From Hyphomicrobiales bacterium (GTDB taxonomy: Bacteria; Pseudomonadota; Alphaproteobacteria; Rhizobiales; Rhizobiaceae), in assembly GCA_900470195.1 (NCBI GenBank), contig UEIJ01000005.1, forward strand, positions 1 through 64,000: a DNA stretch of 64,000 nt, read 5' to 3'. How positions within the stretch are numbered: position 1 is the first letter of the stretch; each line of letters opens with the position of its first letter. A program made the position numbers and the translations under genes. The notes under the pieces are model-generated. The model made no database searches. It was not told the DNA's origin and saw only the letters and a list, made by a program, of their open reading frames with translations. Of the stretch, positions 48,896-59,160 are shown one piece after another.

Positions 48896-49666
48896 ATGAC
48901 AAAGACCAGGCGAATTGAGAGAAACAGCGGCGTGGCTATCTGGCGGCAGATTGCCGATGAGATACGCGGCGATATAAGGGCGGGGAAGCTTGCAACGGGC
49001 GCACGCATGCCCGCCGAGATGGAACTGGCCGACCGGTTCGGGGTCAACCGGCATACGGTGCGCAGCGCCATCGCAGCGCTGACGCAGGAAGGCGTGCTGC
49101 GCGCCGAACAGGGTCGCGGCACTTTCGTCGCCAACGCGAAGCGGCTCACCTATCAGATCGGGCGCCGCACCCGCATTTCACAATCGCTCGCTTCGCAGGT
49201 GAGCGACATGAAGGGCACGCTGCTCGCTTCCGGCATAGTGCCCGCCTCTTCCGATGTGGCTGAGGCTCTCGGGATCGAAACCGGTTCGCCTGTGACGCGG
49301 CTGGAGACCTTGCACAGCGCTGACGGGCGTCCGGTTTCCCGCGCAACGCTGTGGATCAGTGCCGAACAATTCCCGGAAATTGCACAAGCCTATGCCGAAA
49401 GCGGTTCCATTACAGTGGCTTTCAGAAAAGCAGGGATTGCCGATTACTTCCGCAAGTCCACAATCATATCCGCCCGTCATGCGGATTCGGACGATCTGAA
49501 ACATCTGAAACTTTCGCCGGGCGCAATCGTGCTGACCGCAAGGGCAATCAATGTGAACACGCATGGCGCGCCGATCCAATATTCGCTCACGCGATTCTCT
49601 GCCGACAATATGGAATTCTTGATCGACACCTATTCTGGCGATCCGCAGATGAATGACATGAACTGA
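48896..49666 (+). CDS. phnF: Phosphonate-locus GntR-family regulator PhnF
   Basis: The 256-residue protein has a GntR winged helix-turn-helix (residues about 15-80: VAIWRQIADEIRGDIRAGKL, ELADRFGVNRHTVRSAI). A UTRA ligand domain follows (from about residue 100: GSPVTRLETLHSADGRPVSRA), as in HutC-type regulators. Divergent from phnG, it probably represses the operon. The start at 48896 (ATG) follows a TTG in the same frame at 48893; the Pho box ends just before. Confidence 0.93.
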   Translation: MTKTRRIERNSGVAIWRQIADEIRGDIRAGKLATGARMPAEMELADRFGVNRHTVRSAIAALTQEGVLRAEQGRGTFVANAKRLTYQIGRRTRISQSLASQVSDMKGTLLASGIVPASSDVAEALGIETGSPVTRLETLHSADGRPVSRATLWISAEQFPEIAQAYAESGSITVAFRKAGIADYFRKSTIISARHADSDDLKHLKLSPGAIVLTARAINVNTHGAPIQYSLTRFSADNMEFLIDTYSGDPQMNDMN

Positions 49667-49720
49667 ACCGAGCCAGCGCCAAACATATACGACGCCTCCA
49701 ATCCAGACAGGGGTACCCTG

Positions 49721-50134
49721 ATGACCGTTACTATTTTTCACAACCCGAAATGCGGCACCTCACGCAATACGCTGGCGATGATCCGGGCCAGCGGCGAAGA
49801 GCCTGTCATTGTCGAATATGTACAGAATCCACCTACGCGGGAGCGTCTGGTCGGGCTGCTGGCGGCAATGAATTTGACGCCGCGTGAACTACTACGCGAG
49901 AAGGGCACGCCCTATGCCGAACTCGGCCTGTCCGATCAGAAATGGACCGACGACGAGCTGATCGACTTCATGATGGCCCATCCGATTCTGATCAACCGGC
50001 CTATCGTCGAAACACCGCGCGGCACCCGGCTTTGCCGTCCTTCCGAACTGGTTCTGCCTCTTCTGGCAACCCCGGTTGCTTCCTTCACCAAGGAAGATGG
50101 CGAGCAGGTCACATATGAGGACAAATCACGCTGA
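49721..50134 (+). CDS. arsC: Arsenate reductase (glutaredoxin-dependent)
   Basis: ArsC reduces arsenate to arsenite with glutathione and glutaredoxin. The 137-residue protein has the catalytic Cys in HNPKCGTSRNTL and the arsenate-binding Arg motif NRPIVETPRGTRLCRP. It resembles the R773 ArsC class rather than the Spx class because of the RPxV...RLCRPSE block. It lies 54 bases after phnF on the same strand; no ars efflux gene is nearby. Confidence 0.93.
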   Translation: MTVTIFHNPKCGTSRNTLAMIRASGEEPVIVEYVQNPPTRERLVGLLAAMNLTPRELLREKGTPYAELGLSDQKWTDDELIDFMMAHPILINRPIVETPRGTRLCRPSELVLPLLATPVASFTKEDGEQVTYEDKSR

Positions 50135-50196
50135 CGGTTTCAGCCAGCGGAACCGCTACTCGGGCCAGTGCTCCCTGACACACGACTGCAATAGAA

Positions 50197-50219
50197 AAGG
50201 CGCTGCAAAACAGCGCCTT
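50197..50219 (-). terminator. Terminator between arsC and ssb
   Basis: AAGGCGCTG and CAGCGCCTT pair perfectly across a 5-base loop. On the minus strand it is followed by TTTTCTATT, downstream of ssb; on the plus strand it may also end arsC. Confidence 0.8.
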
Positions 50220-50255
50220 ATCGCATTTCACTTATAAACTGATTTACACGCGTTC

Positions 50256-50771
50256 TCAGAACGGAATTTCGTCATCCAGATCACGGGAGAAGCCGCCGCC
50301 GCTGCCGCCGCCCGAAGACGGGCCGGACGAACCGAAATCACCGCCGCCGCCGGAGTAATCCGACATCTGGTTGCGATTGCCGCCGCCGCCGAACGAACGG
50401 CCCTCACCGCCGCCTTCACCGCGGCTGTCGAGCATCTGCAACTCGCCGCGGAACTTCTGCAGGACGACTTCCGTCGAGTAACGGTCATTGCCGTTCTGGT
50501 CCTGCCATTTGCGGGTCTGGAGCGCGCCTTCGATATAAACCTTGGCGCCCTTCTTCAGATATTGTTCCGCGACCTTGGCAAGGTTTTCATTGAAAATGAC
50601 GACGCTGTGCCATTCGGTGCGGTCCTTGCGTTCGCCGGTCTGACGGTCGCGCCAGCTTTCCGACGTTGCAATGCGCAGATTGGCAACCACATCGCCCGAG
50701 TTCAGACGACGAATTTCCGGATCGGCACCAAGATTGCCGACCAGAATGACTTTGTTGACGCTACCAGCCAT
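50256..50771 (-). CDS. ssb: Single-stranded DNA-binding protein
   Basis: The 171-residue protein coats single-stranded DNA in replication and repair. The OB fold runs from residue 2 to about 110 ([40 protein letters not shown]). A Gly-rich linker and the conserved acidic tip DDEIPF follow for partner proteins. ATG 50771 (MAGSVNK) fits the family. It is divergent from uvrA with a LexA site in between. Confidence 0.96.
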   Translation of the reverse strand: MAGSVNKVILVGNLGADPEIRRLNSGDVVANLRIATSESWRDRQTGERKDRTEWHSVVIFNENLAKVAEQYLKKGAKVYIEGALQTRKWQDQNGNDRYSTEVVLQKFRGELQMLDSRGEGGGEGRSFGGGGNRNQMSDYSGGGGDFGSSGPSSGGGSGGGFSRDLDDEIPF

Positions 50772-50960
50772 CGAAAAATTACTCCGGGTCTCGCACGCAC
50801 ACTCTTTCCGCACAGTTTCGCACGGACAAGAGGCACTTTCCAAATGAAGCTCAGGCGCAACGATGCGCCATCACCAGAAACTCATATGCTCACCTTACAG
50901 GACTGGCTCAATGAGCGCTCAATCCGGCGCGGCGAATTTGTCAATGTCCACAGAGTTTAT

Positions 50961-50975
50961 GTTCTTGTTTTGTTC
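50961..50975 (+). promoter_or_regulatory. LexA (SOS) box near ssb
   Basis: GTTC-TTGTTTT-GTTC is an exact match to the alphaproteobacterial LexA motif GTTC-N7-GTTC. It lies 190 bases upstream of ssb and probably controls it. Confidence 0.85.
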
Positions 50976-51176
50976 AAAATGCAACCTTCTACACGAAAAA
51001 GACATGCGTTCGCCACAAATTTTCAGGGGTTTTTGCACCACTTCCTGGGCTGAAAATGGAGTTTGCCTCAATTCAGCGCTAAAAACCGCATCTGCCTTAT
51101 TTCGAAACAGCCGTCGCGTGCGCCTCACGACGCGATAGCCGTATGCGCTCCGCAACGCAGTTATATATCCAGGGAA

Positions 51177-51215
51177 AAGCCCTGCCGCTCACTGTATCTT
51201 TGGCGCGCAGGGCTT
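51177..51215. other. Inverted repeat in the ssb/uvrA interval
   Basis: Arms AAGCCCTGC (51177-51185) and GCAGGGCTT (51207-51215) are perfect over 9 bp with a 21-base loop, followed by GGGTTTTGAG. It may be a terminator or part of a small RNA; no gene is recognised. Confidence 0.45.
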
Positions 51216-51407
51216 GGGTTTTGAGCTGTGCTAGTGTGCCGACAATAATTCGCCGACAGATCTTTTCGGAAAGCGATGGCATGCAGCCATCAAAATTCCG
51301 CGCAAATTCAGATTTTCGGCAATCGCAATTTCAATCAACGAGGCACCATTCCTTGCGAAAAGATGCTGCCGCGACCGAAATGGATTGTGCTTTCATCGTT
51401 GTGAAAG

Positions 51408-51480
51408 CTAGGCAACGTAGTCAGGTGGACTCATGCTCCTTACCTCCCTACTGGGTCTCCCGCCTCCTGCGGACCTCTTG
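51408..51480. ncRNA. Structured, CT/AG-rich block of unknown role
   Basis: In about 75 bases the plus strand shows several anti-Shine-Dalgarno-like CTCCT/CCTCC words, one in a hairpin loop (CCGC-CTCCT-GCGG, 51460-51472). On the minus strand an ORF of eight codons (51434-51408) starts with ATG after GGGAGG at an 8-base spacing and ends with TAG. Either a small RNA or a leader peptide could explain it. Low confidence. Confidence 0.3.
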
Positions 51481-51606
51481 CCGATGCCGTGTCATCCCAC
51501 CGCGGCACCTCTCCGCTGTCAGCGAGTACGGGTAGTCTGCTCCTGTCAGGAGTGACAGTCAACGCTCTTGCGTTCACATTTCGTATCGCCTATCAGAAGG
51601 CTGGTT

Positions 51607-51621
51607 GTTCGATATTTGTTC
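51607..51621 (+). promoter_or_regulatory. LexA (SOS) box upstream of uvrA
   Basis: GTTC-GATATTT-GTTC is an exact match to the alphaproteobacterial LexA consensus, 139 bases before the uvrA ATG. It supports SOS control of uvrA. Confidence 0.9.
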
Positions 51622-51759
51622 CAATGATAAGAGTGCACCGATGAATGACCGGAGCCCCCTTCTTATTGGAGGGTTTCACCCCATATTAAAGACCGGCGCG
51701 ACGTTTTTCACCGTTGGGCGCCCGTTTATCCATGGCATCATGAGCAGGCAGGACGCGGA

Positions 51760-54684
51760 ATGAGCGATCAGAAATTCATTTCCATACGTGGCGCGCGCGA
51801 ACACAACTTGAAAAATGTCGATCTCGATCTGCCTCGCGACAAGCTGATCGTGATGACAGGCTTGTCCGGTTCGGGCAAATCCTCGCTTGCCTTCGACACG
51901 ATCTATGCGGAAGGCCAGCGCCGCTATGTCGAAAGCCTTTCGGCCTATGCGCGCCAGTTCCTCGAAATGATGCAGAAGCCGGATGTCGACCAGATCGATG
52001 GCCTGTCGCCGGCCATTTCCATCGAGCAGAAGACGACAAGCCGCAATCCGCGCTCGACGGTCGGCACCGTCACCGAAATCTACGACTATATGCGCCTGCT
52101 CTTTGCGCGCGTGGGTGTGCCCTATTCGCCGGCGACGGGCCTTCCCATCGAAAGCCAGACGGTGAGCCAGATGGTCGACCGCGTGATGGCGCTGGAAGAA
52201 GGCACGCGCCTTTATATCCTCGCGCCCATCGTTCGCGGCCGCAAGGGCGAGTACAGGAAGGAGCTGGCGGAGCTTCAGAAGAAGGGCTTTCAGCGCGTCA
52301 AGGTCGACGGCACGTTCTATGAAATTGCCGATGTCCCGGCGCTGGACAAGAAGTACAAGCACGATATTGATGTGGTGGTTGACCGTGTGGTGGTGCGCCC
52401 AGACCTTTCGACGCGCCTCGCCGACAGCCTTGAAACCTGCCTCAAGCTTGCCGAAGGCCTGGCTGTTGCCGAATTTGCCGACAAGCCGCTGCCACCCGAA
52501 GAAACAGCGGAAGGCGGCGCTGCCAACAAGTCAGCCAACGAAACCCATGAGCGCATTCTGTTTTCGGAAAAGTTCGCCTGCCCGGTTTCCGGTTTCACCA
52601 TTCCGGAAATCGAGCCGCGCCTGTTCTCGTTCAACAATCCGTTCGGCGCCTGCCCGACCTGCGATGGTCTCGGCACGCAGCAGGCTATTGATCCGAACCT
52701 GATCGTTCCCGACGAAACGGCCGCCTTGAAGGATGGCGCTATTGCTCCATGGGCGCGCTCCTCTTCGCCCTACTACAACCAGACACTGGAAGCGCTTGGC
52801 AAAGCCTATGGCTTCAAGATCGGCGCAAAATGGGCTGATCTTTCAGAAGAAGCCCGGCAGGCCATTCTTTATGGCACCAAGGGCAAGGAAATCACCTTCC
52901 AGTACGATGACGGCTTGCGCTCCTATCAGACGACAAAGCCCTTTGAAGGCGTGATTCCCAATCTGGAACGCCGCTGGAAGGAGACCGATTCGGCCTGGTC
53001 GCGCGAGGAAATCGAGCGCTTCATGGCCTCGACGCCCTGCCCTGCCTGCAACGGTTATCGTTTGAAGCCGGAAGCGCTGGCGGTCAAGGTCGGCATGAAG
53101 CACATCGGTGAAATCACCGAAATGTCGATCCGCAAGGCCGATGCCTGGTTCCGCGACATTGATGGCAGCTTCAACGACAAGCAGCGCGAGATTGCCGCGC
53201 GCATCCTCAAGGAAATCCGCGAGCGCCTGCAATTCCTCAACGATGTCGGCCTGGATTATCTGACACTGGCCCGCAATTCCGGCACGCTGTCAGGCGGCGA
53301 AAGCCAGCGCATCCGTCTTGCCTCACAGATCGGTTCCGGCCTGACGGGCGTGCTTTACGTGCTGGACGAGCCGTCCATCGGCCTGCATCAGCGTGACAAT
53401 GCCCGTTTGCTCGACACGCTGCGCCATCTGCGCGATCTCGGCAATACGGTCATCGTGGTCGAGCATGACGAAGATGCGATCCTGACCGCCGACTATGTGG
53501 TGGATATCGGCCCGGCGGCGGGTGTCCATGGCGGCAAGATCATCGCTCAGGGGACGCCGCAGGACGTGATGTCCAACGCGAACTCGCTCACCGGCAAATA
53601 TCTGTCGGGTGCGATGGAGGTTGCTGTTCCGGCGGAACGGCGCAAGATTTCCAAGTCCAAGCGCATTCGTGTGGTGGGCGCGCGCGGCAACAACCTGAAA
53701 AATGTCTCGGCGGATATTCCGCTCGGCACGTTCACTGCCGTTACCGGCGTTTCAGGCGGCGGCAAGTCCACCTTCCTTATTGAAACGCTGTTCAAGGCCG
53801 CTTCGCGCCGCATTATGGGTTCGCGCGAGCATCCGGCGGAACATGACCGTATCGAAGGGCTGGAATTTCTCGACAAGGTGATCGACATCGACCAGTCGCC
53901 GATTGGCCGCACGCCGCGCTCCAACCCGGCAACCTATACCGGCGCCTTCACGCCGATCCGCGACTGGTTTGCGGGCCTGCCGGAAGCCAAGGCACGCGGC
54001 TATCAGCCGGGCCGCTTCTCGTTCAATGTGAAGGGTGGACGCTGCGAGGCTTGCCAGGGTGATGGCGTCATCAAGATCGAGATGCACTTCCTGCCGGATG
54101 TGTATGTGACTTGCGACGTCTGCCACGGCAAGCGCTATAACCGCGAAACGTTGGAAGTGCTGTTCAAGGGCAAGTCCATCGCCGATGTACTGGATATGAC
54201 TGTCGAGGAAGGCGCGGAATTCTTCTCTGCCGTGCCTGCGGTGCGCGACAAGCTGGAAACGCTCGTCAAGGTGGGGCTCGGCTATATCAAGGTCGGCCAA
54301 CAGGCGACGACGCTTTCTGGCGGCGAAGCGCAGCGCGTGAAGCTTGCCAAGGAACTGTCGCGCCGCGCGACGGGCCGCACGCTCTATATTCTGGATGAGC
54401 CGACAACCGGCTTGCACTTCCATGATGTGGCGAAGCTTTTGGAAGTGCTGCATGAGCTGGTCGAACAGGGCAACACGGTCGTGGTGATCGAGCATAATCT
54501 GGAAGTTATCAAGACTGCCGATTGGGTGATCGACCTTGGACCGGAAGGCGGCGATGGCGGTGGCGAAATCGTCGCGGTGGGCCGTCCGGAAGATATCGTG
54601 CAGGAGAAGCGCTCCTACACCGGCCACTTCCTCAAGGAACTGCTGGAACGCCGCCCCAAGCGCAGTTCAGAGGCTGCGGAGTAG
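51760..54684 (+). CDS. uvrA: Excinuclease ABC subunit A
   Basis: UvrA finds bulky DNA lesions and loads UvrB in nucleotide excision repair. The 974-residue protein has two ABC modules: Walker [10 protein letters not shown] near residue 35 with signature [12 protein letters not shown], and Walker [10 protein letters not shown] near residue 665 with [12 protein letters not shown]. The Cys pairs of the zinc modules are in [20 protein letters not shown] and CEACQGDGV ... CDVCHGKRY. It has its own LexA box. ATG 51760 is the natural start ([12 protein letters not shown]). Confidence 0.97.
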   Translation: MSDQKFISIRGAREHNLKNVDLDLPRDKLIVMTGLSGSGKSSLAFDTIYAEGQRRYVESLSAYARQFLEMMQKPDVDQIDGLSPAISIEQKTTSRNPRSTVGTVTEIYDYMRLLFARVGVPYSPATGLPIESQTVSQMVDRVMALEEGTRLYILAPIVRGRKGEYRKELAELQKKGFQRVKVDGTFYEIADVPALDKKYKHDIDVVVDRVVVRPDLSTRLADSLETCLKLAEGLAVAEFADKPLPPEETAEGGAANKSANETHERILFSEKFACPVSGFTIPEIEPRLFSFNNPFGACPTCDGLGTQQAIDPNLIVPDETAALKDGAIAPWARSSSPYYNQTLEALGKAYGFKIGAKWADLSEEARQAILYGTKGKEITFQYDDGLRSYQTTKPFEGVIPNLERRWKETDSAWSREEIERFMASTPCPACNGYRLKPEALAVKVGMKHIGEITEMSIRKADAWFRDIDGSFNDKQREIAARILKEIRERLQFLNDVGLDYLTLARNSGTLSGGESQRIRLASQIGSGLTGVLYVLDEPSIGLHQRDNARLLDTLRHLRDLGNTVIVVEHDEDAILTADYVVDIGPAAGVHGGKIIAQGTPQDVMSNANSLTGKYLSGAMEVAVPAERRKISKSKRIRVVGARGNNLKNVSADIPLGTFTAVTGVSGGGKSTFLIETLFKAASRRIMGSREHPAEHDRIEGLEFLDKVIDIDQSPIGRTPRSNPATYTGAFTPIRDWFAGLPEAKARGYQPGRFSFNVKGGRCEACQGDGVIKIEMHFLPDVYVTCDVCHGKRYNRETLEVLFKGKSIADVLDMTVEEGAEFFSAVPAVRDKLETLVKVGLGYIKVGQQATTLSGGEAQRVKLAKELSRRATGRTLYILDEPTTGLHFHDVAKLLEVLHELVEQGNTVVVIEHNLEVIKTADWVIDLGPEGGDGGGEIVAVGRPEDIVQEKRSYTGHFLKELLERRPKRSSEAAE

Positions 54685-54820
54685 GAATGGCTTCACCTAT
54701 GTAGAAGCCTCCCCCTGTTGATACCTATCCCCACGTTTTTTTTGCTCTTGCCAACATGGCTGGCCTTCTTGTCGCCACTTGTGAGATAAGGTGCAAACAA
54801 TCTTACCGATGGGGATAGAC

Positions 54821-55402
54821 ATGCGGCACAGCATTCTTGGCTTGGTCGTCTGTCCAGTACTGGCGCTCACTGCTACGCCGGTTTTTGCTGACGCGGCCGA
54901 CATTCTTGATCGTTACAAAGCCACCATGGAAACTCTGGTGGGCGACGTCACCAATCCAGAAGCAAATCGCAAGAAGATTTTCGACGGTCTTGATGGAGAC
55001 TGGTTTGCGATCAGCACATTGCAGCCAGCCGAAATCGATCCAGCAAAACTTGATCTGTTTTGCAAACCCTCGAGTCTTGGAAGAATAGCTGGGCGGGTTC
55101 TGAACCCGTATTCATTCGAAGCGACCACCGCGCCCGCCAACAAAAACCCGTCATCCACCATTTATACGGCCCGCTCTGAAAACCAGTTCGGTTCATATAC
55201 TGACGTTCAGCCGCTTGTGCGCAGGCTGGGAATTGCTGAGGGGAACGCTGTTTCTCCGGCGGAGAAGAGAACGATATCTGCGATATTGAAGACGAATAAC
55301 GGTGTTGTGACCATTACGCGCCCCTATGACGATATGCTGCTCATTCGCTCTCCAGACACGGTTTTGATTATGGCGCGATGTCCACAGCAGGACGCTCAGT
55401 GA
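54821..55402 (+). CDS. Exported protein of unknown function
   Basis: The 193-residue product begins with a signal peptide (MRHSILGLVVCPVLALTATP region, cleaved near VFADA). I do not recognise the mature domain. It has two Cys residues (CKPSS and ARCPQQ) that may form a periplasmic disulfide. The start at 54821 follows GGGGATAG; an earlier in-frame ATG (54791) is possible but less convincing. It lies alone between uvrA and a small membrane gene on the other strand. Confidence 0.6.
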   Translation: MRHSILGLVVCPVLALTATPVFADAADILDRYKATMETLVGDVTNPEANRKKIFDGLDGDWFAISTLQPAEIDPAKLDLFCKPSSLGRIAGRVLNPYSFEATTAPANKNPSSTIYTARSENQFGSYTDVQPLVRRLGIAEGNAVSPAEKRTISAILKTNNGVVTITRPYDDMLLIRSPDTVLIMARCPQQDAQ

Positions 55403-55444
55403 GAGAGCCGTATCCTTTTGGCTGCGAAATGCTTCCGGCTTCCG

Positions 55445-55765
55445 TTATTTGAGCAGCTTTAACCGATATCGATCGATCATCCACAAGTGGAGGATCTGTA
55501 TCGCGATCAGTGCGATCAGCACTATGCCCACCGATTTTGCAGTGTATTTTTCGGGATACTGCCCTGCAGCCCAAATGAATATACCGGCCAGCACGGCGTA
55601 AAGCACAGGGGCAAAGGCTAGTCCCAGAACGCGCGGTGCCGTCCAGTTAACCTGGCCTGACAGCCCCCACTGCATGGGAAGCCGCTCAAGTTCCGCAAAC
55701 CGGCTGTTAGCGGCCATCGCCAACAGCACGCTTAATGCAAAACCAATTAAACCAACGGCGAGCAT
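55445..55765 (-). CDS. Small membrane protein with DUF1648-like segment
   Basis: The 106-residue product has three hydrophobic helices (residues about 1-18, 45-65, 75-95). Between the first two is LPMQWGLSGQVNWTAPR, which resembles the DUF1648 motif found in SdpI-like proteins. The ATG at 55765 is preceded by GGAGACG; the frame is open to 55801. Function is unknown. Confidence 0.6.
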   Translation of the reverse strand: MLAVGLIGFALSVLLAMAANSRFAELERLPMQWGLSGQVNWTAPRVLGLAFAPVLYAVLAGIFIWAAGQYPEKYTAKSVGIVLIALIAIQILHLWMIDRYRLKLLK

Positions 55766-55856
55766 AGACGTCTCCAAATCAGCCCGAGTAATCGTTCTCA
55801 AGGTGCCACATCACGACGGTTTGTTGAAGCAACCCCTCATCATACAAACGAAAAAA

Positions 55857-55873
55857 GCCCGGAAAAACCGGGC
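55857..55873 (-). terminator. Terminator after hupB
   Basis: On the minus strand GCCCGG...CCGGGC arms with loop TTTTT are followed by TTTTTTCG. It lies about 90 bases downstream of the hupB stop. Confidence 0.8.
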
Positions 55874-55960
55874 CTTCTCGACAGCCAATCGCGATGCCGC
55901 GATGGCTGGAAATTTATCGTCACGATCCGTTCGAAGAGCTTGAAACTCTCCAGATCATGA

Positions 55961-56236
55961 TTAGCCGTTTACGGCGTCCTTCAGGCCCTTGCCAGCCGAG
56001 AACTTCGGCACGTTGCGAGCCGGAATAGCAACTTCCTTGCCGGTCGACGGGTTACGGCCGGTCGAGGCAGCGCGGTGCGAAACGGAGAAAACGCCGAAGC
56101 CAGGCAGACGGACTTCTTCACCAGCCTTCAGGGCACCGGTAACAGCAGCGAGTACGGCATCAACAGCAGTGCCAGCATCAGCCTTCGTCAAACCGCCCTT
56201 TTCCGCAACTGCGGCAACCAATTCGTTCTTGTTCAT
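55961..56236 (-). CDS. hupB: DNA-binding protein HU-beta
   Basis: HU is a nucleoid protein that bends DNA. The 91-residue protein is full length and has the signature FGVFSVSHRAASTGRNPSTG with the DNA-contacting loop and RNPxTG. The ATG at 56236 (MNKNELVAAV) is six bases after AAAGGAA. It follows lon, a conserved order in this group. Confidence 0.96.
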   Translation of the reverse strand: MNKNELVAAVAEKGGLTKADAGTAVDAVLAAVTGALKAGEEVRLPGFGVFSVSHRAASTGRNPSTGKEVAIPARNVPKFSAGKGLKDAVNG

Positions 56237-56335
56237 TGGCATTTCCTTTCTTTATCTACCGGAACGGATAACGTGACCGGATTGGTGGGAGTTTATTCAA
56301 ATCGTTTCACAAACCAAGCCTGTCAACATGAAAAA

Positions 56336-56353
56336 CCCCCGGAAAACCGGGGT
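56336..56353 (-). terminator. Terminator downstream of lon, second hairpin
   Basis: On the minus strand CCCCGG...CCGGGG with loop TTTT is followed by GTTTTTC. It is the second of two tandem hairpins between lon and hupB. Confidence 0.8.
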
Positions 56354-56361
56354 TAAACACA

Positions 56362-56390
56362 GAAATGCCGGGCAATTTGCCCGGCATTTC
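56362..56390 (-). terminator. Terminator downstream of lon, first hairpin
   Basis: A perfect 14-base palindrome (GAAATGCCGGGCAA / TTGCCCGGCATTTC around one base) lies 25 bases after the lon stop. It is followed on the minus strand by TGTGTTTAA. Confidence 0.75.
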
Positions 56391-56415
56391 GATTGTTGGA
56401 CCTGACAAGCAGCTT

Positions 56416-58854
56416 TTAGTGGGCCATCGAGGCCCCTGCTTCCTCCTCGATCGAAGGCACGGTCGCCGGTGTTTCCGGCTCTGTCCATTCAATCGGTTCG
56501 AGTTCGCGCACCAGAGCGTGCTTGAGCACTTCGCCCACGCGTGACACCGGAACGATCTCAAGATTGTTCTTCACATTGTCCGGAATATCCGCCAGATCCT
56601 TGGCGTTTTCTTCCGGGATCAGAACCTTCTTGATGCCGCCGCGCAGCGCTGCGAGGAGCTTTTCCTTCAGTCCGCCGATTGGGAGGACACGACCGCGCAG
56701 CGTGACCTCGCCCGTCATTGCGATGTCCTTGCGAACCGGAATGCCGGTCAGCACGGATACGATCGCCGTAACCATGGCGATACCGGCGGACGGACCGTCC
56801 TTTGGCGTCGCACCTTCCGGCACGTGCACGTGGATGTCGCGCTTGTCGAACAGAGGAGGCTCAATGCCGAAATCGATGGCGCGGGAGCGGACATAAGATG
56901 CCGCCGCCGAAATCGATTCCTTCATCACGTCGCGGAGGTTACCCGTGACGGTCATACGGCCCTTGCCGGGCATCATGACGCCTTCGATGGTCAGCAATTC
57001 GCCGCCCACTTCCGTCCAGGCAAGGCCTGTCACGACGCCAACCTGATCTTCGCCATCGATCTGGCCAAAGCGGAACCGCTCGACACCCAGATAGTCGGAG
57101 AGGTTCTTTTCGGTGACTTTCACCGACTTCTTCTTCGACTTCAGGATTTCGGTCACGGCCTTACGCGCCAGGGTCATCAGTTCACGTTCGAGGCTACGCA
57201 CACCTGCTTCCCGCGTATAAAGGCGGATAACATTGCGCAGCGCATCGTCCGTGACCGAAAACTCCTTCGGCTGCAGGGCGTGATCCTTGATGGCCTTCGG
57301 CAGCAGGTGCCGCTTGGCGATCTCGAGCTTTTCATCCTCGGTGTAGCCGGCGATACGGATGACTTCCATACGGTCCAGAAGCGGGCCGGGAATGTTCAGC
57401 GTATTGGCCGTCGTCACGAACATGACGTTCGACAGATCGTATTCGACTTCAAGGTAGTGATCCATGAAGGTCGAGTTCTGTTCAGGGTCCAGCACCTCGA
57501 GCATGGCCGATGACGGATCGCCGCGGAAATCCTGGCCCATCTTGTCGATTTCATCGAGCAGGAAGAGCGGGTTGGACTTCTTCGCCTTCTTCATCGACTG
57601 GATGACCTTGCCGGGCATCGAGCCGATATAGGTGCGGCGGTGACCGCGGATTTCGGCCTCGTCGCGCACGCCGCCGAGCGACATGCGGACATATTCACGG
57701 CCTGTCGCCTTGGCAATCGAACGGGCGAGCGAGGTCTTGCCGACGCCGGGAGGTCCGACGAGGCAGAGGATCGGGCCCTTGATCTTGGTCGAGCGAGCCT
57801 GCACCGCGAGATATTCGACAATGCGCTCCTTGACCTTGTCGAGGCCGAAATGCTCGTCATCGAGCACTTCCTCGGCAAAGTTCAGGTCCTGCTTGATCTT
57901 CGACTTCTTGCCCCACGGAATGGACAGCAGCCAGTCGAGATAGTTGCGCACGACCGTCGCTTCGGCAGACATAGGGCTCATGCTGCGCAGCTTCTTCAGC
58001 TCGGCTTGCGCCTTTTCGCGGGCTTCCTTGGAAAGCTTGGTCTTGTTGATGCGTTCTTCGAGTTCAGCCGCTTCATCGCGACCATCCTCGCCGTCGCCAA
58101 GCTCCTTCTGGATCGCCTTCATCTGCTCGTTGAGATAGTATTCGCGCTGCGTCTTCTCCATCTGGCGCTTGACGCGGCTGCGGATACGCTTCTCGACCTG
58201 GAGAACCGAGATTTCGGCTTCCATGAAGGAAAGCGCCTTCTCAAGCCGCTCGCGCACCGAGAGGATCGACAGCATTTCCTGCTTTTCAGGAATCTTGATC
58301 GCGAGGTGCGAGGCAACCGTGTCGGCAAGCTTGGAATAGTCGTCGATCTGGCTGGCGGCGCCAACCACTTCCGGCGAAATCTTCTTGTTCAGCTTGACGT
58401 AGTTTTCGAAGTCGGAAACCACCGAGCGGGCAAGCGCCTCGATCTCGACAGCATCTTCATCGGGCTCCGGCAAAGCCGCAGCATAGGCCTCGTGATAATC
58501 TTCGCGGTCTGTAAACTTGGAAACCTTGGCGCGCGCCGTGCCTTCGACCAGCACCTTGACGGTGCCGTCCGGCAGCTTCAAAAGCTGCAGCACATTGGCA
58601 ATCGTGCCGATTTCATAAATCGCATCCGGTGCCGGATCGTCATCGGCGGCGTTCTTCTGGGTGGCAAGCAGGATCTGCTTGTCTACGCCCATCACTTCCT
58701 CCAGCGCGCGAATGGACTTTTCGCGGCCGACAAAAAGCGGAACGATCATATGCGGGAAAACGACGATGTCACGCAACGGCAAAACGGCATAGAGCCCGTC
58801 CGCGCCGCCCGCTTCAGAGCCACCCAACGGTGTCTTCTGTTCAGTACTCGTCAT
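56416..58854 (-). CDS. lon: ATP-dependent Lon protease
   Basis: Lon degrades damaged and short-lived regulatory proteins. The 812-residue protein has the N-terminal substrate domain ([23 protein letters not shown]), the AAA+ Walker [14 protein letters not shown], and the proteolytic Ser-Lys pair in [10 protein letters not shown] and [14 protein letters not shown]. It lies between clpX and hupB. Its upstream region is 306 bases long, and two hairpins follow. Confidence 0.97.
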   Translation of the reverse strand: MTSTEQKTPLGGSEAGGADGLYAVLPLRDIVVFPHMIVPLFVGREKSIRALEEVMGVDKQILLATQKNAADDDPAPDAIYEIGTIANVLQLLKLPDGTVKVLVEGTARAKVSKFTDREDYHEAYAAALPEPDEDAVEIEALARSVVSDFENYVKLNKKISPEVVGAASQIDDYSKLADTVASHLAIKIPEKQEMLSILSVRERLEKALSFMEAEISVLQVEKRIRSRVKRQMEKTQREYYLNEQMKAIQKELGDGEDGRDEAAELEERINKTKLSKEAREKAQAELKKLRSMSPMSAEATVVRNYLDWLLSIPWGKKSKIKQDLNFAEEVLDDEHFGLDKVKERIVEYLAVQARSTKIKGPILCLVGPPGVGKTSLARSIAKATGREYVRMSLGGVRDEAEIRGHRRTYIGSMPGKVIQSMKKAKKSNPLFLLDEIDKMGQDFRGDPSSAMLEVLDPEQNSTFMDHYLEVEYDLSNVMFVTTANTLNIPGPLLDRMEVIRIAGYTEDEKLEIAKRHLLPKAIKDHALQPKEFSVTDDALRNVIRLYTREAGVRSLERELMTLARKAVTEILKSKKKSVKVTEKNLSDYLGVERFRFGQIDGEDQVGVVTGLAWTEVGGELLTIEGVMMPGKGRMTVTGNLRDVMKESISAAASYVRSRAIDFGIEPPLFDKRDIHVHVPEGATPKDGPSAGIAMVTAIVSVLTGIPVRKDIAMTGEVTLRGRVLPIGGLKEKLLAALRGGIKKVLIPEENAKDLADIPDNVKNNLEIVPVSRVGEVLKHALVRELEPIEWTEPETPATVPSIEEEAGASMAH

Positions 58855-59160
58855 AACTTCAGTCCTTTCTCAGGCCTTTCAGCCTGACTGCCACATCCGC
58901 GCCCCCTTTCGTCATGAGGCAGGTCACGAATGTGCTTCGGTCCATACTTGGAGAGCCGAACCCGGCAATTCAATAGCCTTAATCGGGATGGCTTTCATAG
59001 AATCGTCATCTATCCTGCGCTGTGCCGGACATTAGTACAATAACCAGCTTCGCCTGTACCCTGATTGCTGCGCCCTGCAATAGTGACAGGTTAAGCACCG
59101 CGCAAGCTCGGCACATGAAAAAGGCCGCTTGCGCGGCCTTTTTATCGGTCATTTTTCCGC
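58855..59160. other. lon upstream region, no gene seen
   Basis: About 300 bases hold the clpX terminator (59118-59143) and must hold the lon promoter. No convincing -35/-10 or heat-shock promoter match could be fixed by eye. Confidence 0.5.
59118..59143 (-). terminator. Terminator after clpX
   Basis: AAAAAGGCCGC and GCGGCCTTTTT pair around a 4-base loop. On the minus strand the T-run lies downstream, 18 bases after the clpX stop. Confidence 0.88.

Noticed and set aside
51143-51535. A 130-residue plus-strand frame in the ssb-uvrA interval
   Set aside because: No ribosome-binding site, no domain, and composition like untranslated DNA. The region was reported instead as a structured block of unknown role.
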